Source: Micromonospora profundi (GTDB lineage: Bacteria > Actinomycetota > Actinomycetes > Mycobacteriales > Micromonosporaceae). From it: a DNA stretch of 64,000 nt. The notes beneath the pieces were generated by a model that was given only the letters and a program-made list of their open reading frames with translations, made no database searches and was not told where the DNA came from. The position numbers were made by a program, and so were the translations under genes. Location of the stretch: NCBI RefSeq assembly GCF_011927785.1, contig NZ_JAATJK010000001.1:3410001-3474000 (forward strand), given 5' to 3'. This document shows, one piece after another, positions 17,398-25,412 of the stretch. The first letter of the stretch is position 1; each line of letters opens with the position of its first letter.

Positions 17398-18338
17398 GTC
17401 GTCGTTCGCTCGGGTGAGCGTCGCTCGGCCAGGTGTCCGACGACGTCGGTGACGTCACGGACCAGACGCACCCGCGGCGTCTCGCGCAGCGCCTCGTGAC
17501 AGCCGACGGAAAGGGCGGAGGTCACCGGACCGGGCACCGCCATCACAGGTCGGCCGAGGGCATCGGCCTGCGCCAGGACGGCCCGGGCGCCGCTGCGGAG
17601 GGCGGCCTCCACGAGCACACATCCGCCGGTCATCGCCGCCAGGTAGGCCCCGTTGACGGCGATGCGGCTTCGGTACGGCGCGCTGCCGGGCGGCCAGGCG
17701 CTGATGAGAGAGAGCCGCTCGAACAGCGCTGAATTGCCCTGCGGATGGGGACGGTCGAGTCCAGCGGGATTGATCGCGACGGCCAGCTGTCCAGCCGTCA
17801 GTGCGCCGCGAAGCGCTGCGGCGTCGACGCCGTACCCGCCGGTGTTGAAGATGGTCCACCCGTTCTCGGCGAGACCGTGGCCAAGTTCCGCGGCGACATG
17901 CTGCCCGTAACTGGTGGCCGCGCGGGCTCCGACTACCGCAACAGACCGGTGCAGGGTTTCTACGAGGGGCTGTGCGCCGCGAACCCACAGGCACGGCGGT
18001 GGGGCGGGCAGCCGGACATCGTCGTCGGTGGCGTCGCCGTGCTGGTTCAGGTCCTCCAGCGCCGTGGGCCACTCCGCGTCCTGCGGGATGACGATCCGAG
18101 CACCGATCCGTTCGGTGTCGACAACGATCCTGATGGCGACCTGCCGCAGACCGGCTGCACCCAACTGTTCGGCAGCTGCGGAACGTGCCTCGGCCTGCGG
18201 GAGGTGGCCGGCGATCAACCGGTGGAGGACCGCTTCCGGGCCCTCATCGTGAATCATCGTGTGGACGAGTCGGTCACCGACAATGGTCAGCCGGGCCAGG
18301 ACAGCGCGGGCGATTCTTGGGTCGTCGATGGTGCTCAT
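17394..18338 (-). CDS. DprA/Smf-like DNA-processing protein
   Basis: 314 aa with the DprA Rossmann core: SVAVVGARAATSYG (about 128-141), IFNTGGYGVDAAALRGAL, GCVLVEAALRSGARA, VMAVPGPVTSALSVGCHEAL. DprA binds single-stranded DNA and loads RecA during transformation; DprA-like proteins are also found on actinomycete mobile elements. There is an N-terminal helical region but no C-terminal winged helix. Start ATG follows GGAAGGAG. I infer a role in handling single-stranded ICE DNA on entry. An alternative is a DprA-fold nucleotide-sensing defence protein. Confidence 0.85.
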   Translation of the reverse strand: MSTIDDPRIARAVLARLTIVGDRLVHTMIHDEGPEAVLHRLIAGHLPQAEARSAAAEQLGAAGLRQVAIRIVVDTERIGARIVIPQDAEWPTALEDLNQHGDATDDDVRLPAPPPCLWVRGAQPLVETLHRSVAVVGARAATSYGQHVAAELGHGLAENGWTIFNTGGYGVDAAALRGALTAGQLAVAINPAGLDRPHPQGNSALFERLSLISAWPPGSAPYRSRIAVNGAYLAAMTGGCVLVEAALRSGARAVLAQADALGRPVMAVPGPVTSALSVGCHEALRETPRVRLVRDVTDVVGHLAERRSPERTTT

Positions 18339-18656
18339 GTCAGCTTCTGTCTCCTTCCGAATCAGGGGATGCAGGGCTGGCGACGCCAGGCAATGCGTCC
18401 CTTGGGAAAGTTGTTGGGCCTGGGCGCGGCACTTCGCCGCGCCCAGGCGCAGTCATGTCGGGATCGCCGGGGTACGGCCGGCGGAGGTCTGGGTCGAAGT
18501 GCGCAGCATCGTCAGAGGCGGCAGGCGAATCAGCGCGAGCTCAACCTGCGGAAGCGGGTGCCCTTCGAGGGCGCTCGGTCGCGGGAGTGTGGCGGCGACG
18601 CCCCTGTACGGCTATCGGCGCGAGTGACACGGTCGCCCTGCGCGAACTGGTCGGTG
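18339..18656. other. Intergenic region with hairpin
   Basis: About 320 bp between the small membrane protein and the DprA-like gene. One minus-strand frame reads DDAAHFDPDLRRPYPGDPD, which looks protein-like but has no start; the region also holds the hairpin at 18419-18447. Confidence 0.35.
18419..18447 (-). terminator. GC-rich hairpin, possible terminator
   Basis: A perfect 12-bp stem (CCTGGGCGCGGC) with a 5-base loop. It lacks a U tract, as is common for actinomycete terminators. It lies upstream of the DprA-like gene in transcription direction, so it could separate that cassette from the upstream genes. Confidence 0.45.
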
Positions 18657-18818
18657 TCAGTGGCCCCCGAGCGAGCCGAGACCGGTCGCGGAGATGACGA
18701 CCAGGGCAACGACGTGGAGGCTGACCAGGGCAAGGACGTGGACCGCGGGATGCAATCCACGGCGCAGACAACGCCGCAGGAAGCCGCTCTTGGTCTCGGG
18801 GGCGACGTGCTTGGGCAT
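18657..18818 (-). CDS. 53-aa single-helix membrane protein
   Basis: ATG 18818 has GAGAGGAA 8-9 bases upstream. A basic N-terminus (FLRRCLRRGLHP) is followed by one hydrophobic helix (VHVLALVSLHVVALVVISA) and a Gly-rich end. Its position at the head of the DprA cassette and after the GGDEF gene suggests a small conjugation-accessory membrane protein. No homologue recognised; a good ribosome site and sensible composition support it. Confidence 0.6.
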   Translation of the reverse strand: MPKHVAPETKSGFLRRCLRRGLHPAVHVLALVSLHVVALVVISATGLGSLGGH

Positions 18819-19006
18819 CAACAAATTCCTCTCAGCTGGCCGCGCTTGCGGACGAAACGCGACTGGGAAGGTCGGGGTCACGGACACCTGCGTCCGCAAC
18901 GGGACGGTCCGTAGTTCGGTTCGTTGACGGGGCGGGCGGCGATCCAGCTCCGGAGCTGGCTCCCTTGGCACTCGGAGACATGGGAGTGCCGGGCTCTCCT
19001 GTCCGT

Positions 19007-20155
19007 TCACGAGTGCTCGCTGGCGGCGTCGATGGCCGCTGATATGCGCCGAGCCAGTCCCGCGTACTTGGCCATCTCTGCTTCCGCGAAAGCAGCCGTA
19101 CGGTCGAGTCCTTCGGCGGTGGGTGTTACGTCGATCGTCTCGACCGGTGCAGTGGATGCCGCGGAATCGTTCGGCTCGGCCTGGAGCACGGCCGCCCACC
19201 GGTCGTAGGCGAGCCAAAGGGCGTTCGCGATGGTGGCCGCCTCGTCCAGCGAGCAGACCAGCCTCGTCGTCGGGGTAGTGCCGTCGGTCGCCCGGGCCGC
19301 CGTGTCACGGTCGGGTTCGACATCCCGGCGGCGCACCCGAGGTCGGGTGCCGTCGAGCTCCGGCACGCCGTCACGGTTGGCGTTGTAGATGAGCGTCTGG
19401 TTGCCCGCACGCTTGGCGGTGAACATGGCAGCGTCGGCCTGGGCTAAGGCGTACCGGGCGTTACCACCGCTGCTAAGGGCGATGCCGACGCTGACCCGAA
19501 GTTGCATCCGCCGTCCTGCGACGATCACTGGTCTAACAAGGGCCACGCGGATCGCGTCGCGCAGGGCCGTGGCGTCCGCGCGAGGCACGAGGATCATGAA
19601 TTCATCGCCTCCGGTACGAGAAACCTGCGCCCCAGCGCTGACGGAGGCGGCGGCGTGGAGCAGTCGGACGGCGATGGCCTTCAGGTATTGGTCGCCTGCG
19701 GCGTGTCCGCCATTGGCGTTGACCGTGTGAAGGCCGTCGGCGTCGGCGAAGGCGATGGTCAGCGGTGCAGCCACCGCACTGGCGGCGGCGATGGCCCGCT
19801 CAGCGAGGGTCCGGTTGGGTAGTCCAGTGAGCGGATCGGTTTGGGCCGCTAGGAGTTCTCGCCGCAGCTGCTCCTCAAGGGCGGCACCGGCGGCAACTCG
19901 ACCTTCCAGTTCTTCCTCGCGGGTTTGGGCCGCAGCGAGTCTCCGTTGTTGCCGGATGTGCCGGGTCTTCGCGATGATGCCAACAGGGATCCAGCTCTGC
20001 ATGGCGATGACGGCAACAAGTACCCCCGCCGCGGGATGGCCGTAGGACGTCAGGAAGGCAACTGGCGCGGTCGCGAGGATCGCGACGATGACGATCGTGG
20101 CGGTCGTGCGAAGCAGATCACCTCTGTCGGTGGATCGCGCATCGGATTTAGACAT
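19007..20155 (-). CDS. Membrane-anchored GGDEF-domain protein
   Basis: 382 aa. Two N-terminal helices (IVIVAILATAPVAFLTSYG; GVLVAVIAMQSWIPVGII), a charged coiled-coil linker (about 60-105), then a GGDEF domain from about 106 (TDPLTGLPNRTLAERAI) with the intact signature RTGGDEFMIL near residue 180 and GIALSSGGNARYALAQADAAMF. A C-terminal extension of about 130 residues includes a helical part (RLVCSLDEAATIANALWLAY). GGDEF enzymes make cyclic di-GMP; I see no RxxD inhibitory site upstream, so feedback inhibition may be absent. GAAGGAG precedes ATG 20155. Such proteins recur on actinomycete ICEs. Catalytic activity is plausible but the core is somewhat divergent. Confidence 0.82.
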   Translation of the reverse strand: MSKSDARSTDRGDLLRTTATIVIVAILATAPVAFLTSYGHPAAGVLVAVIAMQSWIPVGIIAKTRHIRQQRRLAAAQTREEELEGRVAAGAALEEQLRRELLAAQTDPLTGLPNRTLAERAIAAASAVAAPLTIAFADADGLHTVNANGGHAAGDQYLKAIAVRLLHAAASVSAGAQVSRTGGDEFMILVPRADATALRDAIRVALVRPVIVAGRRMQLRVSVGIALSSGGNARYALAQADAAMFTAKRAGNQTLIYNANRDGVPELDGTRPRVRRRDVEPDRDTAARATDGTTPTTRLVCSLDEAATIANALWLAYDRWAAVLQAEPNDSAASTAPVETIDVTPTAEGLDRTAAFAEAEMAKYAGLARRISAAIDAASEHS

Positions 20156-20180
20156 GTATGGGCTCCTTCATGGAGGAGCT

Positions 20181-20220
20181 CCGGGGGCGGGCCGCTGTGG
20201 TAGGCGAGGCCCGCCCCCGG
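20181..20220 (-). terminator. Strong GC-rich hairpin terminator
   Basis: A perfect 13-bp stem (CCGGGGGCGGGCC) with a 14-base loop, located after the hypothetical gene ending at 20386 and just before the GGDEF ribosome site. No U tract. It may end the upstream transcript or attenuate expression of the GGDEF gene. Confidence 0.6.
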
Positions 20221-20385
20221 GCCTTTGGGGTGGGTACCGGCCCTTGATGGGCCTATTGCCTGACGGGAGCCAGCTCGGAAGAGCCGCCGCTCAGGGTGCC
20301 GCGCGCGGCATGCCCGCACCTGCGGCCCGCCGGTGCAGGTGCGACAGCATTGGGCAGTCTCGTGACCGGATGTCGGCCGCCGCTG

Positions 20386-21027
20386 TCAGTCCAGGTCGTC
20401 GAGGTCGATTTCCTCGTCGCTGACCTGGGCACCTTCGCGGCGCAGGTCGTACTCGTCGAAGTCCAGGTCTCCGCCACACAGCATGTCGCGCACCTCGTCC
20501 GCGGCACGGTCGTAGGCGTCCTCCTCGTCGGTCGCGCGCACCCGGACGGTGACCGGGACGAGTAGCTCGACGCTGTATTCCACGGGGAGAGTGGTGATCC
20601 CCAGCCGCTCCAGGGCGTAGTTCGTGCCCGACAGGCAGATCTCACGGTTATTGACGGCACAGGCCGCCCTACGGCGTACGTCATTGCTGAACTCGTCGTG
20701 AGCGAGTTGCCTGGCGATAGCCTCGGCCGCGGCGGCCTCCGCAGTCGCCTTGGCGGTGGCGACCGCCGCAGTGAGTAGGTGGTGGGCCGTCTCGTCGGTG
20801 GGCGTGACGGGCATCGGCCCGTAGCCGGCGGCGAGCAGGGTCGCGACCCTGCTCAGCCACGCCGGTGTGTCACCAGATCCATTCGTGGCTTGCCAGGCCG
20901 CAACGAGCATCTCCTCGGTAACGGCGGTGTGGATCGTCAGGTCGCTGGCGGCCGGCCCGTTCTCCGGATCTGCAGCATCCGGGGTTGCGTGGTTCTGGGC
21001 GTCGAGCAGCTCGACGGTGTCGGTCAT
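20386..21027 (-). CDS. Hypothetical protein with acidic C-terminus
   Basis: 213 aa. The middle is a long Ala-rich helix (TAAVATAKATAEAAAAEAIA), followed by a beta-rich domain (YSVELLVPVTVRVRATDEED) and a strongly acidic tail (DEEIDLDDLD). The PVTVRVRATDEEDAYDRA pattern resembles the PITICISAVDDDEAVRLA segment of the next upstream gene (21118-21687), so the two share a small domain and may be paralogues. No known family. Confidence 0.6.
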   Translation of the reverse strand: MTDTVELLDAQNHATPDAADPENGPAASDLTIHTAVTEEMLVAAWQATNGSGDTPAWLSRVATLLAAGYGPMPVTPTDETAHHLLTAAVATAKATAEAAAAEAIARQLAHDEFSNDVRRRAACAVNNREICLSGTNYALERLGITTLPVEYSVELLVPVTVRVRATDEEDAYDRAADEVRDMLCGGDLDFDEYDLRREGAQVSDEEIDLDDLD

Positions 21028-21117
21028 GATCGTGTTACCTCCTCTGGCTGAGACGAAGAACGCCGCCCCTGTTGGGACGGCGTGGATCGTTCGGTTGGTC
21101 GGGGACGACGATCGTGG

Positions 21118-21687
21118 TCACTCGTTGGTGACGGAGACGACCTCCACCTCGTCAGCGCGGAAGAGCGGCCGGCGGGGCAGCCGGGGCAACTCGTCGCTGA
21201 GTTCGCTGACGGCCAGGCGGACTGCCTCGTCGTCGTCGACTGCGGAGATGCAAATGGTGATCGGCACGCGAAGGGTGACCACGTGGTCCGAGGGGATCGG
21301 CGGCAGACCCCAGTCGGCCAGCGCCTCGCTGAGGCTCTCCTCGAAGTCGGGGTTCTCGTCGAGCGTGCCGAGCCCAGCTGTGCGTACGCCGAGTTGCAGC
21401 CGGCGCAGGCTGGTGCGGTGCTCGGCTGCCTCGTGGCGTGCGCGGTTGGCCCTTGCTCGGGCCTGAAGCAGATCCTCGATCAACCGGGCATGACAGACGC
21501 TGCGGTCATCGCCGTTGGTGTGGTCGTGCTCGCAAGCGGCGGCGGGTAGTTCACTGGCGGGGCTGCTGGCGGCGGCGAGGAATGCGGTCAGCAGGTCGTC
21601 GGGCATCGGCTCGCCGGTAACCTCCCGCCAAGCCTGGGCGGCCGTGCAGCTGAGCCGCCCGATGTCCCCGGAGAACGCTTCGGTCAT
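21118..21687 (-). CDS. Hypothetical protein paralogous in part to its neighbour
   Basis: 189 aa, with ATG overlapping the upstream stop (ATGA). A helical N-terminal half rich in His/Arg (QARARANRARHEAAEHRTSL) is followed by a beta domain with VVTLRVPITICISAVDDDEA, similar to the neighbour at 20386. It might belong to a family of small effector or anti-restriction proteins of ICEs, but there is no direct evidence. Confidence 0.6.
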   Translation of the reverse strand: MTEAFSGDIGRLSCTAAQAWREVTGEPMPDDLLTAFLAAASSPASELPAAACEHDHTNGDDRSVCHARLIEDLLQARARANRARHEAAEHRTSLRRLQLGVRTAGLGTLDENPDFEESLSEALADWGLPPIPSDHVVTLRVPITICISAVDDDEAVRLAVSELSDELPRLPRRPLFRADEVEVVSVTNE

Positions 21688-22724
21688 GGGTGCCTTCCCT
21701 TCGTTGACGCCCGCGCTGGTGTACGGACAGGAGTGGAGGTGGAAGTGGGTGTCTCAGGCCAGGACAGGACCGGACGACGGAACACGGCGACGGCCTGCCC
21801 ACCGGTCGCAACGGTGGTGGCGACGGCATGGACCTCGTTGTCGAAGAGGTCTCGCTCCAGGGCTTCGAGGTCGATGTAGCGCCCGGGCATTCCGAGGCGT
21901 TCCAGCGCCGTGGCCCAGCCGCGCTCGACCAGGTGCTTCTCGGCGTAGTCCGAGCGGTGCGGGAAGAGGCCGACGAAGTCGGCAGCGAAAATCGCCGGCA
22001 GGTCATCGGCGGGGACGTCCGCGTCGACGCCGCCACTCGCCGCGAGCCAGTCGCCGACCGCAGCCAACGGCAGCTGATGGGTTGAGGCGATCCGGCGCAT
22101 CGCGCACAGCACCGGCAGCGGCAGTCGGTGTGAGTCGCGGCCATACCGGCCAAACCCGTGCGCGTCGATGACCACCACCTCCGCTGCGGCTTCGGCCGGA
22201 AGCAGTTTCGCGATGCTGGCCCGAGCTGCGGTGAGGTCGCCGTCGAGGAGGACGGCTGCGGACGAGGTCAGGTCGTTGGCAGGCGCGATACGGACGGCCC
22301 CCTCCTGGCTCATCGCCGACCGAACGACGGCGGCCTCATCCCCAGCCCTTGCATCGGCGAGCGCGACCAGCACCCATCGGGCAAGGCTGGACAACGCCTG
22401 CACCGCCATCCGCTGGTGCCGGGCCGGTGTTCCGTCGAGTACGAGATCAGGCGTGACGACGGTGGCCCGGACCGTGCACCAGGCCACCGGAAGGTCGCCG
22501 GAGTAGACCAGATAGGCAGGGGTTTCCCCGTCGGTGACCCCAGCGGTCCGAGCCTTTATCGGGGCGCCCAGCACCGCAGCCTGCGCCGGTGGCAGTGTGT
22601 CGACCTTGAGTGGTGGTGAGGTGCGGTACCGGTCCGCCAGGGCGACCCCGACCAGACTTCCGGCGTTGACGCTACGCAGTCGTTGGAATGCTCGGACCGC
22701 GTCCGCAACGGTGCTTCGCCTCAT
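21684..22724 (-). CDS. Hypothetical 346-aa protein
   Basis: ATG 22724 follows GGGGGAG and overlaps the stop of a 42-aa frame upstream. The N-terminal domain is a mixed alpha/beta fold (TVADAVRAFQRLRS, AYLVYSGDLPVAWCTVRATV, HQRMAVQALSSLARWVLVAL); the middle is helical, and the C-terminal part (ERLGMPGRYIDLEALERDLF) resembles the small acidic domains of the following genes. Not recognised. It is the centre of a four-gene overlapping cassette (21118-23274). Confidence 0.6.
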   Translation of the reverse strand: MRRSTVADAVRAFQRLRSVNAGSLVGVALADRYRTSPPLKVDTLPPAQAAVLGAPIKARTAGVTDGETPAYLVYSGDLPVAWCTVRATVVTPDLVLDGTPARHQRMAVQALSSLARWVLVALADARAGDEAAVVRSAMSQEGAVRIAPANDLTSSAAVLLDGDLTAARASIAKLLPAEAAAEVVVIDAHGFGRYGRDSHRLPLPVLCAMRRIASTHQLPLAAVGDWLAASGGVDADVPADDLPAIFAADFVGLFPHRSDYAEKHLVERGWATALERLGMPGRYIDLEALERDLFDNEVHAVATTVATGGQAVAVFRRPVLSWPETPTSTSTPVRTPARASTKGRHP

Positions 22725-22849
22725 GCTCTCCCCCGTCCGACCGGGGTGCCGAGGCGGCTGTCGGCAGCCAGACTGACGCCAGGTCGTGGTGAGAGATCGC
22801 CGGACCGACGCGCAGTGAACTCGTCGAAGAGCGCCGTCGTCGACCTCAT
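22721..22849 (-). CDS. 42-aa protein overlapping both neighbours
   Basis: ATG at 22849 shares one base with the stop of the upstream gene (TGATG), and its own TGA sits in the ATGA overlap with the start at 22724. The peptide begins MRSTTALFDEFTARRSGDL and is Arg/Gly-rich at the end. Overlap at both ends fills the only gap in this cassette. That is better evidence for translation than composition alone. Confidence 0.6.
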   Translation of the reverse strand: MRSTTALFDEFTARRSGDLSPRPGVSLAADSRLGTPVGRGRA

Positions 22850-23274
22850 CACCACAGCTCCGTTGCGGCGTGGGCGTCCACGAGCAGCGAGAACTGCAGG
22901 TCAGTGAGCCCGACCGGTTCCGCGCCACGACCGGCGCCAGTGAAGATGACCGGCCCGCACAGGTAGGGCGCGTCCCACGGGCCGAGGTATGGACGGCCGG
23001 TGGTCTCGAGGGCCATCTGGGTGGCCGTCCAGTTGGGGACTCCCCTGCCCTGCTGGTCGTCCTCGAGCCACATGACGGTGCATTCATCGAGCTGGACTCG
23101 GTAGGCGGCGCCGGTGGTGATGGGTCGGCCGAGCCGAACCCCGCCGCCATCGGCAGGGGCCTCCAGGACGGTCAGCCGTCCGGACGGTCCGACCATCAGG
23201 TAGGTGGCCTGTTGTGCCGGAGCGGGCGCCGACTTACGGATGTCGAGCGGCGGCCGCATCGCGGTGATGGTCAT
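22849..23274 (-). CDS. Hypothetical 141-aa protein
   Basis: ATG 23274 follows GGAGAAGGA. A beta-rich protein (ATYLMVGPSGRLTVLEAP, YRVQLDECTVMWLEDDQ) with a C-terminal helix (LTDLQFSLLVDAHAATELW). It opens the overlapping cassette 23274 to 21118 and lies directly after an intrinsic terminator, so a promoter probably sits between 23275 and 23320. No family recognised. Confidence 0.6.
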   Translation of the reverse strand: MTITAMRPPLDIRKSAPAPAQQATYLMVGPSGRLTVLEAPADGGGVRLGRPITTGAAYRVQLDECTVMWLEDDQQGRGVPNWTATQMALETTGRPYLGPWDAPYLCGPVIFTGAGRGAEPVGLTDLQFSLLVDAHAATELW

Positions 23275-23319
23275 CTTCCTTCTCCTCTGCTGTCGTGGGG
23301 TCGGTGACCCCTGGGCACG

Positions 23320-23356
23320 AAAAACGGCCGGTCAGGCGAATGCCTGGTCCGGCCGC
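23320..23356 (-). terminator. Intrinsic terminator with U tract
   Basis: On the minus strand a 12-bp stem (CGGCCGGACCAGGC against its complement, one small bulge, 4-base loop) is followed directly by TTTTT (A run at 23320-23324 on the plus strand). It should end the transcript of the gene at 23500-24174. Confidence 0.8.
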
Positions 23357-23499
23357 GAGGTACGGCGGTTGGCAAGTCAGCCGGGCCAGTTGGCAGGGTG
23401 GGCTCTCCCGTCGCTGCACCGGTCCGAGTCGATAGCGGCATGTCGTGGGTGTCGCTGGTACGCCCGGCCCGGGAGGTTGCGCCGCAGGCTGGACGGTTT

Positions 23500-24174
23500 C
23501 TAGGCGAGGGGCCAAGCGGCCATGGCGACCAGTTGCTCGTTCGGGCGCAGCCGGTCGATGTGGTCGTTGGCGGCGTACAGATAGTCCAGCTGGTCGGCCA
23601 GCCGGCCCGATCTGGGCGTGAGCCAGTTAGCGGCGTCGGCGGCCAGGGCATCGCCGGGCACGGCCGCGAGTGCCGCGAGGGTGCGGTAGCTGTTGAGGCC
23701 GGCTTGAAGGGCTTCGATGTCCGCGGTAGGAATAGGTTGCTGCCGGTAGGCGGCGTTGTAGGTGGTCATCGCGAGCACCCGAGGTTGGGCGAGGTATGCC
23801 TGTTGGGCGCGGCTGAGCGGCCAGCGTGCCGGGTCGTCGCGGTGGCGGTCGACGAAGGCCGAGAGCGGTTGGGCGTCGCGCGTGCCGTCAACGACGTCTC
23901 GCCATCGGTGCCACAGCCAGACAGCGCTGGTGGCGGCGCGGGCACGCATGCCGGCCAGGTCAAGGTGACGGACCGGGCCGCCGGCGGCGTAGCCCTGGTA
24001 GCGATGCAGCAGTTGTCGGGTGAGTCGGTGATGGGCGGCGAAGTGGCCAACAGGGCCGGCGGGACGGAGCTGTTGTGCAACGAGGCGGGTCGCCGCGAGG
24101 GCGGGCATGGACTGGGGTGTTGCGTCGGTGGACAGGCAGACCACGATGGTGTGCACGGCAGGACGTGCGGGCAT
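23500..24174 (-). CDS. Hypothetical helical protein
   Basis: 224 aa, almost entirely alpha-helical with many Arg/His (QLLHRYQGYAAGGPVRHLDL, SAVWLWHRWRDVVDGTRD, DQLDYLYAANDHIDRLRP). The C-terminal LYAANDHIDRLRPNEQLVAM segment is the most protein-like part. No helix-turn-helix or catalytic motif. It is followed by a strong U-tract terminator, so it forms its own transcription unit in the ICE accessory region. Confidence 0.58.
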   Translation of the reverse strand: MPARPAVHTIVVCLSTDATPQSMPALAATRLVAQQLRPAGPVGHFAAHHRLTRQLLHRYQGYAAGGPVRHLDLAGMRARAATSAVWLWHRWRDVVDGTRDAQPLSAFVDRHRDDPARWPLSRAQQAYLAQPRVLAMTTYNAAYRQQPIPTADIEALQAGLNSYRTLAALAAVPGDALAADAANWLTPRSGRLADQLDYLYAANDHIDRLRPNEQLVAMAAWPLA

Positions 24175-25061
24175 GGGCTCCTCCAGGCAGGGTGCGGAGA
24201 CACGACCGAGGTGCGATCGCGCGAGAGCGCGCGGGCAGGCGACAGCGTCGACGGACAGGGAGGTCGGGTGCGGGGATCGCGGGGCTGGCGCCGGTGGAAG
24301 CTGCGGCGGGCGGGGATCCCGAGCGTGATGACGCGAGCGCGTCGAGGCGATGCTGCCCGTACGGCAGGGCTGGCGCGGTGGTGCCTGGGTGGTGCGGGTG
24401 GGCGTGGGTGCCGGGGAGGATGTGTCGCGGCCGACCGGCCAAAATGGCGGGTGGGCGGGTGCGGCTCCTGCCGTGGCGAGCCAGGGCCCGAGGTGGTGCA
24501 GTGTTGGGGAGTGCTATAGAAGAGAGTTCACTCTATCCTGCCGACCCAACAGGTAACGATCATGGCAAACCGCTTCGACGGCCGACTATTGAGCAGGTGT
24601 GTTGGGTGCTCGACGACCGACATCCATGGTGGGCCAAGGTCGTTGGGTGCCGCGGCAAAGGTGTTGGTTTCGCAGCTACCTGGTGTTGGCGGACGACCGT
24701 GACCCGCCTGGACGACTGTTCCCCTCGAGTGAGGCGACGATGACAACAGCCTTACCGAACTCATGAGGCGTTGATCTACCTCCTCATGGCAGCCCTCGCC
24801 GGGCGACTGTCATCGCCGGCTGAAGGTCTCACGCGCCGTCGACAGCAGCGGCGGCGCGAACGGTCCCGACTGCGGCGAGCGCACACTCCATCCGGGCCGA
24901 GTTGCCGCGCGGTGCTGCTTGGCTCCGTTCGATGCGGCGACTTCCCGCCGGACGTCTTGTGCTGCCGGAGCACGGGGCGACTACAACCGGGTACGCCAAT
25001 CAATTGCATGTCGACGCGCCGATGGACGCGCACGCCCACGGGACTGTGGCATCGTTGTTGG
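24175..25061. other. Long intergenic region between divergent units
   Basis: About 890 bp separating the minus-strand accessory genes from the plus-strand membrane-protein/NTPase pair. Open frames here are compositional only. Around 24515-24535 there is a short AT-richer stretch with a small palindrome (AGAGTTCACTCT) that could be an operator or promoter region, but no clear -35/-10 pair. Nothing else recognised. Confidence 0.4.
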
Positions 25062-25412
25062 ATGAAGCTGGGTCGATGGATCTTGGTGATCACGCTCCTC
25101 GCGGTCGCCGGCCTTGGGTTCTGGTTCTCCGTGGCGCGATGGGATGACGCGAGCAAGATCGCCTCTGCGCTCTCGGCTATGGCTGGCATCGCGGCCGTTG
25201 GTGTCGCGGTGTGGGCGGCACTTCGCGGCACCGCGACATCCTCCAAGTACACCGTCAAGAACAGCGGGAATGCGTCGAGTTCCTCCGGCGACGCCAACAC
25301 AGGAGTAAGAGGCAAGGCAGACTCCGCGGCACTCTCGGTCAAGATCAGAAACAGCGGCGACGCCGAATCAAAGGACGGAAACTCCAACACCGGCCTGCAC
25401 TTGGGTCTGTAA
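25062..25412 (+). CDS. Small two-helix membrane protein with two copies of a Gly/Asn motif
   Basis: 116 aa from ATG 25062; the frame is open further upstream, but the upstream translation is low-complexity Arg/Ser and the hydrophobic start is at this Met. Two N-terminal helices (ILVITLLAVAGLGFWFSVA; ALSAMAGIAAVGVAVWAAL) are followed by a tail with two tandem motif copies: NSGNASSSSGDANTGV and NSGDAESKDGNSNTGL. The next gene, one base after the stop, carries a third copy at its N-terminus. No named family. I infer a membrane partner or death effector recruited by the NTPase through the motif. Confidence 0.7.
   Translation: MKLGRWILVITLLAVAGLGFWFSVARWDDASKIASALSAMAGIAAVGVAVWAALRGTATSSKYTVKNSGNASSSSGDANTGVRGKADSAALSVKIRNSGDAESKDGNSNTGLHLGL
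25260..25307 (+). repeat. 16-residue motif, copy 1 (membrane protein)
   Basis: Encodes NSGNASSSSGDANTGV. Consensus over three copies: [ND][ST]G, x, A, four residues, G, x, [AS], N, [ST], G, [VL]. Confidence 0.75.
25350..25397 (+). repeat. 16-residue motif, copy 2 (membrane protein)
   Basis: Encodes NSGDAESKDGNSNTGL, aligned without gaps to copies 1 and 3. Confidence 0.75.
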
